Shown: one piece after another, positions 15,083 to 24,307 of the stretch
Layout of the letters: the number at the start of each line of letters is the position of its first letter
Numbering within the stretch: the first letter of the stretch is position 1
Source: Nioella sp964229645
Lineage (GTDB): Bacteria > Pseudomonadota > Alphaproteobacteria > Rhodobacterales > Rhodobacteraceae
Direction of reading: 5' to 3'
NCBI RefSeq assembly: GCF_964229645.1
Contig: NZ_CAXREX010000033.1
Span: 1-25,665, forward strand
Length of the DNA: 25,665 nucleotides
Translations under genes and position numbers: made by a program
The notes under the pieces: generated by a model
Told to the model about the DNA's origin: nothing
Database searches by the model: none
Seen by the model: the letters and a program-made list of their open reading frames with translations, nothing else

Positions 15083-18046
15083 ATGACCGATCAGAGCCCC
15101 AACGATCTCTTCCACGCCTCCAGCTTCATGCAAGGCGCCAACGCGGAGTATCTCGAACAGCTCTACGCCCAGTACGCCAACGACCCCAGCGCGGTCGACG
15201 CGGCCTGGGTCGAGTTCTTCCAGGCGCTTGGCGACGCGGAAACCGATGTAAAGGCCGAGGCCGCGGGCCCCTCGTGGATGCGCCGCGACTGGCCGCCCAC
15301 CCCCAATGATGACCTGACCGCCGCGCTGACCGGCGAATGGGCCCCGGCCGCCGACGAGGCGAAGGGTGCCGAGAAGAAGATCAAGGCCAAGGCCGCCGAG
15401 AAGGGCGTCGAGCTTTCCGAAGACGCCATCAAGCGGGCCGTGCTCGATTCCATCCGCGCGCTCATGATCATCCGCGCCTACCGGATCCGGGGCCACCTGG
15501 TGGCCGATCTCGACCCGCTCGGGATGCGTGACCAGACCCCGCACCCGGAACTGGACCCCAAGTCCTACGGCTTCACCGAGGCCGACATGGACCGCCCGAT
15601 TTTCATCGACAAGGTGCTTGGGCTCGACTTTGCCTCGATGCGCCAGATCATCGACATCGTGAAGCGCACCTATTGCGGCACCTTCGCGCTGCAATACATG
15701 CACATCTCGAACCCCGAGGAAGCCGGCTGGCTGAAAGAGCGGATCGAAGGCTACGGCAAGGAAATCGCGTTCACCCGCGAAGGCCGCAAGGCGATCCTGA
15801 ACAAGCTGGTCGAGGCCGAGGGCTTCGAGAAATTCCTGCATGTGAAATACATGGGCACCAAGCGGTTCGGCCTTGATGGCGGCGAAGCGCTGATCCCGGC
15901 GATGGAGCAGGTCATCAAGCGCGGCGGCCAGCTCGGCCTCAAGGAAATCGTCATCGGCATGCCGCACCGCGGCCGCCTGTCGGTTCTGGCCAACGTGATG
16001 GGCAAGCCCTACCGCGCGATCTTCAACGACTTCCAGGGCGGCAGCTTCAAGCCCGAGGACGTGGATGGCTCGGGCGACGTGAAATATCACCTCGGCGCCT
16101 CCTCCGACCGCGAATTCGACGGCAATTCGGTGCACCTCTCGCTGACCGCGAACCCCTCGCACCTCGAAGCGGTAAACCCGGTGGTTCTGGGCAAGGTCCG
16201 CGCCAAGCAGGACCAGCTGAACGATGTGAACCGCACCGCCGTTCTGCCCGTGCTGCTGCACGGGGACGCGGCCTTCGCGGGCCAGGGTGTCGTTGCCGAA
16301 GGCTTCGGCCTGTCGGGCCTGCGCGGCCACAAGACCGGCGGCACCATGCATATCGTGGTGAACAACCAGATCGGCTTCACCACCGCGCCGCATTTCTCGC
16401 GCTCCTCGCCCTATCCCACGGATATCGCCCTGATGGTGGAAGCGCCGATCTTCCACGTGAACGGCGACGATCCCGAGGCCGTGGTGCACGCCGCCCGCGT
16501 CGCCACCGAGTTCCGCCAGAAATTCCAGAAAGACGTCGTCATCGACATCTTCTGCTACCGCCGCTTCGGGCATAACGAGGGCGATGAGCCCATGTTCACC
16601 AACCCGATCATGTACAAGCGGATCAAGGGCCATAAGACCACGCTTCAGCTCTACACCGAGCGTCTGGTCAAGGACGGCCTGATCCCCGAAGGCGAGATCG
16701 AGGACATGAAGGCCGCCTTCCAGGCGCATCTCAATGAAGAGTTCGAGGCCGGCAAGGAATTCAAGCCCAACAAGGCCGACTGGCTGGACGGGCGCTGGTC
16801 TCACCTGGACAAGCAGGGCGAAGAATACCAGCGCGGTGAAACCGCCATCAAGCCCGAGACGCTTCAGGAAATCGGCCGCGCGCTCAGCACGGCGCCCGAA
16901 GGCTTCAACCTGCACAAGACCGTGGGCCGCCTTCTGGAGACCAAGAAGCAGATGTTCGACACCGGCGAAGGTTTCGATTGGGCCACCGCCGAGGCGCTCG
17001 CTTTCGGCAGCCTGATGACCGAAGGCTACCCGGTGCGCCTGGCCGGCCAGGACGCCACCCGCGGCACCTTCTCGCAGCGCCATTCGGGCCTGATCGACCA
17101 GGAAACCGAGGAACGCTACTACCCGCTGAACCACATCCGCGAGGGCCAGGCGCAATACGAGGTCATCGACTCGATGCTCTCGGAATACGCGGTGCTCGGT
17201 TTCGAATACGGCTACTCGCTGGCCGAACCCAATGCCCTGGTGATGTGGGAAGCGCAGTTCGGCGACTTCGCAAACGGCGCGCAGATCATGTTCGACCAGT
17301 TCATCAGCTCGGGCGAACGCAAGTGGCTGCGCATGTCGGGCCTGGTGATGCTTCTGCCCCACGGCTTCGAGGGACAGGGCCCGGAACACAGCTCGGCCCG
17401 CCTGGAACGCTTCCTTCAGCTTTGCGCCGAGGACAACTGGATCGTCGCCAACTGCACGACGCCTGCGAACTATTTCCATATCCTGCGCCGCCAGATCCAC
17501 CGCGACTACCGCAAGCCGCTGGTGCTGATGACGCCGAAATCGCTGCTGCGTCACAAGATGGCGGTCTCCAAGGCCGAGGAAATGACCACCGGGTCGAGCT
17601 TCCACCGCGTGCTGTGGGACGACGCCCAGTATGGCAACTCCGACACGCAGCTGGTGGCCGACGACAAGATCAAGCGCGTCGTCATGTGCTCGGGCAAGGT
17701 CTACTACGACCTGCTGGAAGAGCGCGACGCCCGCGGCATCGACGATGTCTACCTGATGCGGCTTGAACAGTTCTATCCCTTCCCGGCGCTCAGCCTGATG
17801 AAGGAACTGGAACGCTTCAAGGGGGCCGAAATGGTGTGGTGCCAGGAAGAACCCAAGAACCAGGGTGCCTGGAGCTTCATCGAACCCAATATCGAATGGG
17901 TCCTGAACCGCATCGGGGCCAAGCATACCCGGCCCGTCTACGCAGGCCGCGCTGCCTCTGCCTCGCCCGCCACGGGCCTGGCCAGCCAGCACAAAGCACA
18001 GCAAGCCGCGCTCGTGAACGACGCGCTCACCATTGAGGGGAAATAA
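15083..18046 (+). CDS. sucA: 2-oxoglutarate dehydrogenase E1 component
   Basis: SucA (987 aa) is the thiamine-diphosphate decarboxylase of the 2-oxoglutarate dehydrogenase complex, which makes succinyl-CoA from 2-oxoglutarate. The N-terminal E2-binding helix region is present (FMQGANAEYLEQLYAQYANDPSAVDAAWVEFF). The ThDP core shows MPHRGRLSVLANVMGK, HGDAAFAGQGVVAE (Mg/ThDP binding), NNQIGFTT and FCYRRFGHNEGDEPMFTNP. The C-terminal transketolase-like half includes RGTFSQRHSG and LPHGFEGQGPEHSSARLERFLQL. The length is typical of alphaproteobacteria and longer than E. coli (933). GAGGTG lies about 6 bases before the ATG at 15083; the frame is open to 15026 but the conserved N-terminus begins here. 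sucB starts one base after its stop codon. Confidence 0.98.
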   Translation: MTDQSPNDLFHASSFMQGANAEYLEQLYAQYANDPSAVDAAWVEFFQALGDAETDVKAEAAGPSWMRRDWPPTPNDDLTAALTGEWAPAADEAKGAEKKIKAKAAEKGVELSEDAIKRAVLDSIRALMIIRAYRIRGHLVADLDPLGMRDQTPHPELDPKSYGFTEADMDRPIFIDKVLGLDFASMRQIIDIVKRTYCGTFALQYMHISNPEEAGWLKERIEGYGKEIAFTREGRKAILNKLVEAEGFEKFLHVKYMGTKRFGLDGGEALIPAMEQVIKRGGQLGLKEIVIGMPHRGRLSVLANVMGKPYRAIFNDFQGGSFKPEDVDGSGDVKYHLGASSDREFDGNSVHLSLTANPSHLEAVNPVVLGKVRAKQDQLNDVNRTAVLPVLLHGDAAFAGQGVVAEGFGLSGLRGHKTGGTMHIVVNNQIGFTTAPHFSRSSPYPTDIALMVEAPIFHVNGDDPEAVVHAARVATEFRQKFQKDVVIDIFCYRRFGHNEGDEPMFTNPIMYKRIKGHKTTLQLYTERLVKDGLIPEGEIEDMKAAFQAHLNEEFEAGKEFKPNKADWLDGRWSHLDKQGEEYQRGETAIKPETLQEIGRALSTAPEGFNLHKTVGRLLETKKQMFDTGEGFDWATAEALAFGSLMTEGYPVRLAGQDATRGTFSQRHSGLIDQETEERYYPLNHIREGQAQYEVIDSMLSEYAVLGFEYGYSLAEPNALVMWEAQFGDFANGAQIMFDQFISSGERKWLRMSGLVMLLPHGFEGQGPEHSSARLERFLQLCAEDNWIVANCTTPANYFHILRRQIHRDYRKPLVLMTPKSLLRHKMAVSKAEEMTTGSSFHRVLWDDAQYGNSDTQLVADDKIKRVVMCSGKVYYDLLEERDARGIDDVYLMRLEQFYPFPALSLMKELERFKGAEMVWCQEEPKNQGAWSFIEPNIEWVLNRIGAKHTRPVYAGRAASASPATGLASQHKAQQAALVNDALTIEGK

Positions 18047-18047
18047 G

Positions 18048-19556
18048 ATGTCCGTAGAAGTCCGAGTGCCCACTCTGGGCGAAAGTGTGACCGAGGCCAC
18101 GGTGGCCACCTGGTTCAAGAAGCCCGGCGATGCCGTCGCGGTGGACGAGATGCTGTGCGAGCTGGAAACCGACAAGGTGACCGTCGAAGTGCCCTCGCCC
18201 GCAGCAGGCACCCTGGCCGAGATCGTCGCCGCGGAAGGGGAAACCGTGGGTGTCGATGCGCTTTTGGCCACGCTCAATGCAGGCGATGCCGCCGCCCCGG
18301 CCCCAGCCGCAGCAGCAGCCCCGGCTGCCGCCGCAGCGCCCGCCGCCGCAGGGGGCGACGCGGTTGACGTGATGGTCCCGACGCTTGGCGAAAGCGTGAC
18401 CGAGGCCACCGTCTCGACCTGGTTCAAGAAGGTGGGTGACACCGTCGCGCAGGACGAAATGCTGTGCGAACTGGAAACCGACAAGGTGTCGGTCGAGGTG
18501 CCCGCCCCCGCCGCTGGCGTGCTGTCGGAAATCCTCGCCCCCGAGGGCTCGACCGTCGAAGCCTCGGCCAAGCTGGCCGTGATCGGTGGCGCCGCTGCCG
18601 GGGCCGCGCCGGCCCCTGCCGCCGCAGCCGCCCCGGCCGCAGCCCCCGCTGCTGCTGCCGCCGACGTCAAGAACGCCCCCTCGGCCGAAAAGCTGATGGC
18701 CGAAAAGGGTCTCTCGGCGGGCCAGGTTCAGGGCACCGGCCGCGATGGCCGCATCATGAAGGAAGACGTGCTGAAGGCCGTCGTCGCCCCGGCCCCTGCC
18801 GCGGCCGCCCCGGCCCCGGTTGCCGCGCCCCGCGCGCCGGTCAGCGCCGATGACGCCGCGCGCGAGGAACGGGTCAAGATGACCCGCCTGCGCCAGACCA
18901 TCGCCCGCCGCCTGAAGGACGCACAGAACACCGCCGCGATCCTGACCACCTATAACGAGGTGGACATGACCGAGGTCATGGCGCTGCGCAATCAGTACAA
19001 GGACCAGTTCGAGAAGAAGCACGGCGTGCGCCTTGGCTTCATGTCCTTCTTCACCAAGGCCTGCTGCCACGCGCTGAAAGAGGTGCCCGAGGTCAATGCC
19101 GAGATCGACGGCACCGACATCGTCTACAAGAACTTCGTTCATATGGGCGTCGCCGCCGGCACCCCGCAGGGTCTGGTGGTCCCCGTGATCCGCGACGCCG
19201 ACCAGATGAGCTTTGCCGATATCGAGAAGGCCATCGCCGAAAAGGGCAAGCGCGCCCGTGACGGCAAGCTCTCCATGGCGGAAATGCAGGGCGGCACCTT
19301 CACCATCTCGAACGGCGGCGTCTATGGCTCGCTCATGTCCTCGCCCATCCTGAACCCCCCGCAGTCGGGCATCCTCGGCATGCACAAGATCCAGGACCGT
19401 CCCATGGTCATCAACGGCGAGATCAAGATCCGCCCGATGATGTACCTTGCGCTCTCCTACGATCACCGCATCGTCGACGGCAAAGGCGCCGTGACCTTCC
19501 TCGTGCGCGTCAAGGAAGCGCTGGAAGATCCGCGCCGCCTGCTGATGGATCTGTGA
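18048..19556 (+). CDS. sucB: Dihydrolipoyllysine succinyltransferase (E2o) with two lipoyl domains
   Basis: SucB (502 aa) is the E2 core of 2-oxoglutarate dehydrogenase. Domains in order: lipoyl domain 1 (about 3-76, lipoylated K43 in ETDKVTVE), an Ala/Pro linker, lipoyl domain 2 (about 106-179, K146 in ETDKVSVE), a second linker, a peripheral subunit-binding domain (about 208-245, PSAEKLMAEKGLSAGQVQGTGRDGRIMKEDV), a third linker, and the catalytic acyltransferase domain with H473 and D477 (SYDHRIVDGKG). Many E2o proteins, including that of E. coli, have one lipoyl domain, so two is notable though known in related bacteria. The succinyltransferase assignment over acetyltransferase rests on adjacency to sucA and the VPTLGESVTEATV start. 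GAGGGG lies about 9 bases upstream, inside the end of sucA. It ends at a strong terminator. Confidence 0.96.
   Translation: MSVEVRVPTLGESVTEATVATWFKKPGDAVAVDEMLCELETDKVTVEVPSPAAGTLAEIVAAEGETVGVDALLATLNAGDAAAPAPAAAAAPAAAAAPAAAGGDAVDVMVPTLGESVTEATVSTWFKKVGDTVAQDEMLCELETDKVSVEVPAPAAGVLSEILAPEGSTVEASAKLAVIGGAAAGAAPAPAAAAAPAAAPAAAAADVKNAPSAEKLMAEKGLSAGQVQGTGRDGRIMKEDVLKAVVAPAPAAAAPAPVAAPRAPVSADDAAREERVKMTRLRQTIARRLKDAQNTAAILTTYNEVDMTEVMALRNQYKDQFEKKHGVRLGFMSFFTKACCHALKEVPEVNAEIDGTDIVYKNFVHMGVAAGTPQGLVVPVIRDADQMSFADIEKAIAEKGKRARDGKLSMAEMQGGTFTISNGGVYGSLMSSPILNPPQSGILGMHKIQDRPMVINGEIKIRPMMYLALSYDHRIVDGKGAVTFLVRVKEALEDPRRLLMDL
18054..18584 (+). repeat. Internal duplication encoding two lipoyl domains of SucB
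   Basis: The lipoyl-domain coding segment occurs twice, at about 18054-18275 and 18363-18584, in register at an offset of 309 bases (103 codons). Core strings such as ETDKV and VPTLGESVTEATV are identical at protein level, while the DNA differs mainly at third codon positions, so the duplication is not recent. Confidence 0.85.
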
Positions 19557-19594
19557 TCCGGGGCTGGACTTAATCAGTTTACACCCAAGATAAG

Positions 19595-19624
19595 ACGGGC
19601 GGGGACATTCCCCGCCCGTTTTCT
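19595..19624 (+). terminator. Intrinsic terminator after sucB
   Basis: A perfect 10-bp stem (19595-19604 with 19610-19619; ACGGGCGGGG against CCCCGCCCGT), 5-base loop, followed by TTTTCTT. It lies 38 bp past the sucB stop and ends just before the MAPEG gene, so the suc operon appears to stop here. Confidence 0.9.
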
Positions 19625-19640
19625 TATGGAAGCTCTGCCG

Positions 19641-20051
19641 ATGACCCCCGAACTCACCGTCCTCGCTCTCGCGGCCCTTTGGCAGGTCATCCAGATCACC
19701 CTCATGGCCATCCCCGCGAACAGGGAGCTTGGCACCGCCAAGACGCTCTCCCCCCGCGACCCGGACCGCCTGCAAAAACCGCTGATGGACCAGGTCAGCC
19801 CCCGCACGGGTCGTCTGCACCGGGCGATGAGCAATCATTTCGAGGGGCTCATCCTCTTCACCATCGCCGTGGTGGTGGTGACATTGGGCGGGGCCTCCTC
19901 CCCCCTCACCACCACCTGCGCATGGGTCTACCTTGCCGCGCGCATTCTCTACGTGCCCGCCTATGCCTTTGCCTGGGTGCCCTGGCGTTCTCTCATATGG
20001 GCCGTGGGGCTTGGCGCGACCGTGCTCATGCTGCTGGCCGCCCTCATCTGA
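19641..20051 (+). CDS. MAPEG-family membrane protein
   Basis: A 136-residue protein with four predicted membrane helices and MAPEG (membrane-associated eicosanoid/glutathione metabolism) signatures: RLHRAMSNHFEGLILFTIAV after the first loop and AARILYVPAYAFAWVPWRSLIW in the third and fourth helices. Bacterial members are mostly uncharacterised; a glutathione-linked activity is possible but unproven. The second ATG (19641) is preferred because GGAAG lies 8 bases upstream, whereas the first ATG (19626) directly abuts the terminator tail. It must be expressed by readthrough or from a promoter I cannot identify. Confidence 0.85.
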   Translation: MTPELTVLALAALWQVIQITLMAIPANRELGTAKTLSPRDPDRLQKPLMDQVSPRTGRLHRAMSNHFEGLILFTIAVVVVTLGGASSPLTTTCAWVYLAARILYVPAYAFAWVPWRSLIWAVGLGATVLMLLAALI

Positions 20052-20060
20052 CCCCCCGGC

Positions 20061-20124
20061 CCGGGAAGAATTTTCCGGAAAATTCTTCCCGGATCCGACG
20101 GAAAAATCTTCTGGAAGATTTTTC
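20061..20124. repeat. Paired palindromes: 32-bp perfect palindrome plus a 24-bp hairpin
   Basis: 20061-20092 is a perfect 32-bp palindrome with no spacer (arm CCGGGAAGAATTTTCC). Eight bases later 20101-20124 forms a second inverted repeat (11 bp per arm, TG centre, arm GAAAAATCTTC). The right part can also fold as GGAAGA/TCTTCC with a TTTT loop (20113-20128), so alternative structures compete. It lies 10 bp after the MAPEG stop and about 100 bp before the first glycosyltransferase gene, and probably acts as a terminator in at least one direction. It resembles dispersed palindromic elements, but copy number cannot be judged here. Confidence 0.8.
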
Positions 20125-20224
20125 TTCCGCGCTTTCATTTGCCCTTTCTTGACCCACGCGGCATACTTTCGCGCAACGCGTCGCCAGAACGCTATCGTGA
20201 GCAGTCAACCCCGGGGGCCCGCCG

Positions 20225-21223
20225 ATGAGCAGCCGCTTTGGAACCCGCACCGTCCTGTCCTGCATGAAGAACGAGGGGATCTTCCTTCTCGAATGGGTGG
20301 CCTATTACCGCCTGCTCGGAGCCGATCACATCGTCGTTCTCACCAATGACTGCGCGGATGGCACCGACCTGATGCTCGACCGGCTGCAGGAACTGGGCCA
20401 TGTCACCCACCTGCGCAACAACGACTACGGACGCGAGAGCCCGCAGATCCATGGCCTCGCGCGCGTGCGCGAAGAGCTCGACATCGTCGGGCAGGCCGAT
20501 TGGCTCTTGCATGTGGACAGCGACGAGTTTCTCAACATCATCCACGGGCAGAACCGGCTCGATGACCTGATCGAGGTGGCCCAGGGCTTCGATGCCTGCG
20601 CCATCGCTTGGCGTCCCTTCGGCGACAATGGTCACCAATCCTGGCCCGGCGGCAACGTGATCGAGGCCTTCACCGCCTGTGACAAGAAACCCTTCTGGTC
20701 CACCGCCTTTCACAAGGCCCTGTTCCAGCCCCGCAAGTTCCAGGCCATCACCGTGCACATGCCCAAGCATCCCTACCGGCCCGACGCGCGCCAGTGCAAC
20801 GCCCAAGGTGATGAGATCGACCCCGCCGCGCTTTACAACATGCTGCACGAACGCCACCGGGGAATGGATCGAGAAAAGCTCACCTGGGACGGCGCCTGCG
20901 TGAACCACTACACGGTCAAGTCGCAGGATATCTTCCTGCTCAAGAACGACCGCGGCGATGGCGCCGACCGGGGCGGCACCAAGCGCTACCTGAACTCCAC
21001 CTTCCACCGCCGCTACAACACCAACCGGCGCGAAGACAGGTCGATCCTGCGCCACCTGCCCGAGCTTCAGGACCGCCTGGCCGAGCTACGCGCCGATCCC
21101 CTGCTGGCCACGCTGGAACGCGCGTCCAACCTGTGGTGGGACAACCGCCGCGCCCGTGTTCTGACGCCCGAGCGCATCGCCGAATGGACCCTTCCCACCG
21201 AGACGGAGGAAACCGCCGCATGA
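20225..21223 (+). CDS. Glycosyltransferase, family 2-like (first of a tandem pair)
   Basis: A 332-residue GT-A-type glycosyltransferase. The N-terminus VLSCMKNEGIFLLEWVAYYRLLG with TNDCADGTDLMLDRL is the nucleotide-sugar binding part of the Glyco_tranf_2_4/GT92-like group. The metal-binding DxD is DSD at 98-100 within HVDSDEFLN. A conserved SWPGG segment (139-143) and an HMPKHP motif follow. No signal peptide or membrane segment, so cytoplasmic, probably adding sugars to a surface polysaccharide; donor and acceptor unknown. The ribosome site before the ATG is weak. Its stop overlaps the start of the next, paralogous gene (ATGA), which implies coupled translation and origin by tandem duplication. 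Confidence 0.88.
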   Translation: MSSRFGTRTVLSCMKNEGIFLLEWVAYYRLLGADHIVVLTNDCADGTDLMLDRLQELGHVTHLRNNDYGRESPQIHGLARVREELDIVGQADWLLHVDSDEFLNIIHGQNRLDDLIEVAQGFDACAIAWRPFGDNGHQSWPGGNVIEAFTACDKKPFWSTAFHKALFQPRKFQAITVHMPKHPYRPDARQCNAQGDEIDPAALYNMLHERHRGMDREKLTWDGACVNHYTVKSQDIFLLKNDRGDGADRGGTKRYLNSTFHRRYNTNRREDRSILRHLPELQDRLAELRADPLLATLERASNLWWDNRRARVLTPERIAEWTLPTETEETAA

Positions 21224-22227
21224 CCAGCCGCCACGGGGACAAGGTCGTTCTGTCCTGCATGCGTAACGAGGGCATGTTCCTGCTGGAATGGATCGCCTAT
21301 TACCGCGTGATCGGTTTCGACAAGGCCGTCATCGTCACCAACAACTGCACCGACGGCACTGACCTGATGCTCGATAGGCTGGAGCAGATGGGCTACGTCC
21401 GTCACCTGCGCAATGACTGGCGCGGCGCGGGCCGCCCGCAGATGGAAAGCCTCCGCATCGCGCGCGAGGATGTCGACGATCTCGTGCTCGCCGAATGGTG
21501 CCTGCATGTCGACAGCGACGAGTTTCTCAATGTCACCTGCGGCGAGGGCCACGTGGACGATCTCCTCGACCTCATGCCGCCCACGGAAAGCATCGCCATC
21601 GCCTGGCGGCTCTTCGGCAATTCCGGGCATCAGACATGGCCCGGCGGCCTGGTGACGGAGCATTTCACCATGGCCAAGGCAGAGCCTGCATGGAATTCCT
21701 GCCTGCACAAGGCCATGTTCAAGGCGCGCAAGTTCTCCGCCGTCTCGATCCACATGCCCAAACACCCGACCCATCCCAAGGTGCGCAATCACAACACGCG
21801 CGGGGTGCAGATCACGTCGGATTCGCTCTTCAAGCCGCCCCATGAACGACATCGCAAGATGGACCGGGCGGAACTGACCTGGGACAACGCCCAGATCAAT
21901 CACTACGCGATCCGATCGGACGACACCTTCCTGATGAAGAACGATCGCGGCGCGGCGAATACCCAAGGTCTGGGCAAGTATTTCAAGGACTCGATCTTCT
22001 ACCAGCGCTGCAACCGCAACGAGGTGGAAGATGCCTCGATCCACCGCCTTTTGCCCAAGATCCGGGAAGAACTGGAAGAGTTGCGCGAAGACCTGATCCT
22101 CTACCATCTCGAACAGGCCGCCCTGCACTGGTTCTACGAGCGGCGAGACCGGATTCTCACGCCCGAGAAAATCGCCGAATGGACCGCGCCGCCGATGGAT
22201 CCGGCCCTGCTCGATGCGGCGGAATGA
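21220..22227 (+). CDS. Glycosyltransferase, family 2-like (second of a tandem pair)
   Basis: A 335-residue paralogue of the preceding gene, aligned with it from end to end: VLSCMRNEGMFLLEWIAYYRVIG, TNNCTDGTDLMLDRL, DxD at 98-100 in HVDSDEFLN, and a shared C-terminus LTPEKIAEWT. The acceptor-side regions differ (for example residues 66-90 and 150-200), suggesting different acceptors or linkages. The start is fixed by GGAGGA 9 bases upstream and the ATGA overlap with the previous stop. Expression should end at the terminator 53 bp downstream, before the lpd promoter. Substrates unknown. Confidence 0.88.
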   Translation: MTSRHGDKVVLSCMRNEGMFLLEWIAYYRVIGFDKAVIVTNNCTDGTDLMLDRLEQMGYVRHLRNDWRGAGRPQMESLRIAREDVDDLVLAEWCLHVDSDEFLNVTCGEGHVDDLLDLMPPTESIAIAWRLFGNSGHQTWPGGLVTEHFTMAKAEPAWNSCLHKAMFKARKFSAVSIHMPKHPTHPKVRNHNTRGVQITSDSLFKPPHERHRKMDRAELTWDNAQINHYAIRSDDTFLMKNDRGAANTQGLGKYFKDSIFYQRCNRNEVEDASIHRLLPKIREELEELREDLILYHLEQAALHWFYERRDRILTPEKIAEWTAPPMDPALLDAAE

Positions 22228-22242
22228 CCCCTCAACCCGTTT

Positions 22243-22252
22243 TGTGATCACA
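22243..22252. promoter_or_regulatory. Single TGTGATCACA operator upstream of lpd
   Basis: One exact copy of the palindrome that occurs in pairs before sdhC and sucC. I checked for a second copy 21 bp to either side and there is none. It lies between the glycosyltransferase stop and a terminator. Its centre is about 108 bp before the predicted lpd start site, the same distance as the distal site before sucC. Confidence 0.65.
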
Positions 22253-22280
22253 AAAATGAGGGCTCCCCAAAACGGAGGCA

Positions 22281-22311
22281 AAAAATCATCCCATTTTTTG
22301 GGGTGATTTTT
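22281..22311. terminator. Probable bidirectional terminator before lpd
   Basis: A 12-bp stem (22281-22292 with 22300-22311, one G-U pair; AAAAATCATCCC against GGGGTGATTTTT) with a 7-base loop. The A-rich left arm and T-rich right arm give a U tail on either strand. It ends the glycosyltransferase pair and isolates lpd. Confidence 0.8.
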
Positions 22312-22320
22312 CATTAGCGG

Positions 22321-22349
22321 TTGACGCAAGGGGATTTGGCCCCGCATAC
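22321..22349 (+). promoter_or_regulatory. lpd: Candidate promoter of lpd
   Basis: TTGACG (22321-22326), a 17-base spacer and GCATAC (22344-22349) lie 42 bp before the lpd ATG, just past the terminator. The -35 box is near consensus. This shows lpd can be transcribed separately from sucAB. Confidence 0.55.
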
Positions 22350-22391
22350 CCCCCATGAACACGCCCGGAACGACGACCAAGGAGGTCCAAA

Positions 22392-23760
<1,369 letters not shown>

Positions 23761-23780
<20 letters not shown>

Positions 23781-24111
23781 TCATCCCCGGTTGCGCGCCG
23801 TCAGGTCCTGGCGCGCAACCTACTCCCCCGCGCTCGCCGTCACCGCGGGCCAGCGGGTCACCCCCGGCCGGATCGACGAAGACCACCCCGGCTGGAAATG
23901 GGTGGTGGACGAAACCGACCTCGGCGGCTGGATCCCCGCCGCGATCCTCGCGGGCGACACGGTCACCGAAACATTCGACACAGCCGAGCTGACAATTGCC
24001 GAAGGCGATTGCCTCGCCCCGATCGCACGACGCCTCGGCTGGACCCTCTGCCGCACCGAAGACGGACGGACGGGCTGGCTGCCCGACAGCTGCATCGCCC
24101 CCGCCGCCTGA
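23761..24111 (+). CDS. Small protein with two SH3-like domains
   Basis: A 116-residue protein without signal peptide or membrane segment. It has two SH3-like units: about 8-60 (LRAVRSW..., GQRVTPGRIDEDHPGWKWVVDETDLGGWIP) and about 70-112 (AEGDCLAPIARRLGWTLCRTEDGRTGWLPDSCI). Both end in a D/E-x-G-W-[IL]-P strand, the signature of variant SH3 folds. It starts at ATG 23761, 20 bases before the end of lpd and in a different frame, so it is probably translated by coupling with lpd; the GTG at 23755 is an alternative. Function unknown, possibly protein-protein binding. A hairpin-rich repeat follows directly. Confidence 0.75.
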
Positions 24112-24116
24112 CCCGC

Positions 24117-24300
24117 CCCTTCTTCTTGGCCCAAATACTCCCGCCGGAGGCATCCCGCCCCCTCGGCCCGCGTCCTGCGGCCCGGCACGGCGCGGCCCCG
24201 CTTACCCCCTTGCGGCTGCGGCCCGAGGAGGTCCCCGGCGCAAGCCGGGGGGTGACGAGGGCCGCCCCCGGTCGACGCGCAAGGCGCGGCGAAACCCGGT
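24117..24300 (+). repeat. Hairpin-rich intergenic repeat, copy 2
   Basis: It begins 6 bp after the SH3 gene stop. The opening module (CCTTCTTCTTGGCCCAAATAC) and the closing module (GGGCCGC...GGTCGACGC, AAGGCG, GCGAAA, CCGG; 24259-24300) match the two ends of the element at 1-118. The hairpin in the closing module is CGCC/GGCG in copy 1 and CGCGC/GCGCG here, a structure-preserving change. Inside is a CCCCGGC/GCCGGGG stem with a GCAA loop (24233-24250). It lies between convergent genes, which suits a 3'-end or termination role. Confidence 0.6.
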
Positions 24301-24307
24301 TTTGTCT

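Noticed and set aside
14975..18670. Minus-strand open frame of 1231 codons opposite sucA and sucB
   Set aside because: It mirrors the codon periodicity of sucA/sucB and has low-complexity Ala runs from the SucB linkers. The minus-strand frames 11575-13857, 18027-20138 and 22314-23774 are rejected for the same reason.
19626..19640. Start of the MAPEG gene at the first ATG (19626)
   Set aside because: It touches the sucB terminator tail and has no ribosome site; the ATG at 19641 has GGAAG at good spacing.
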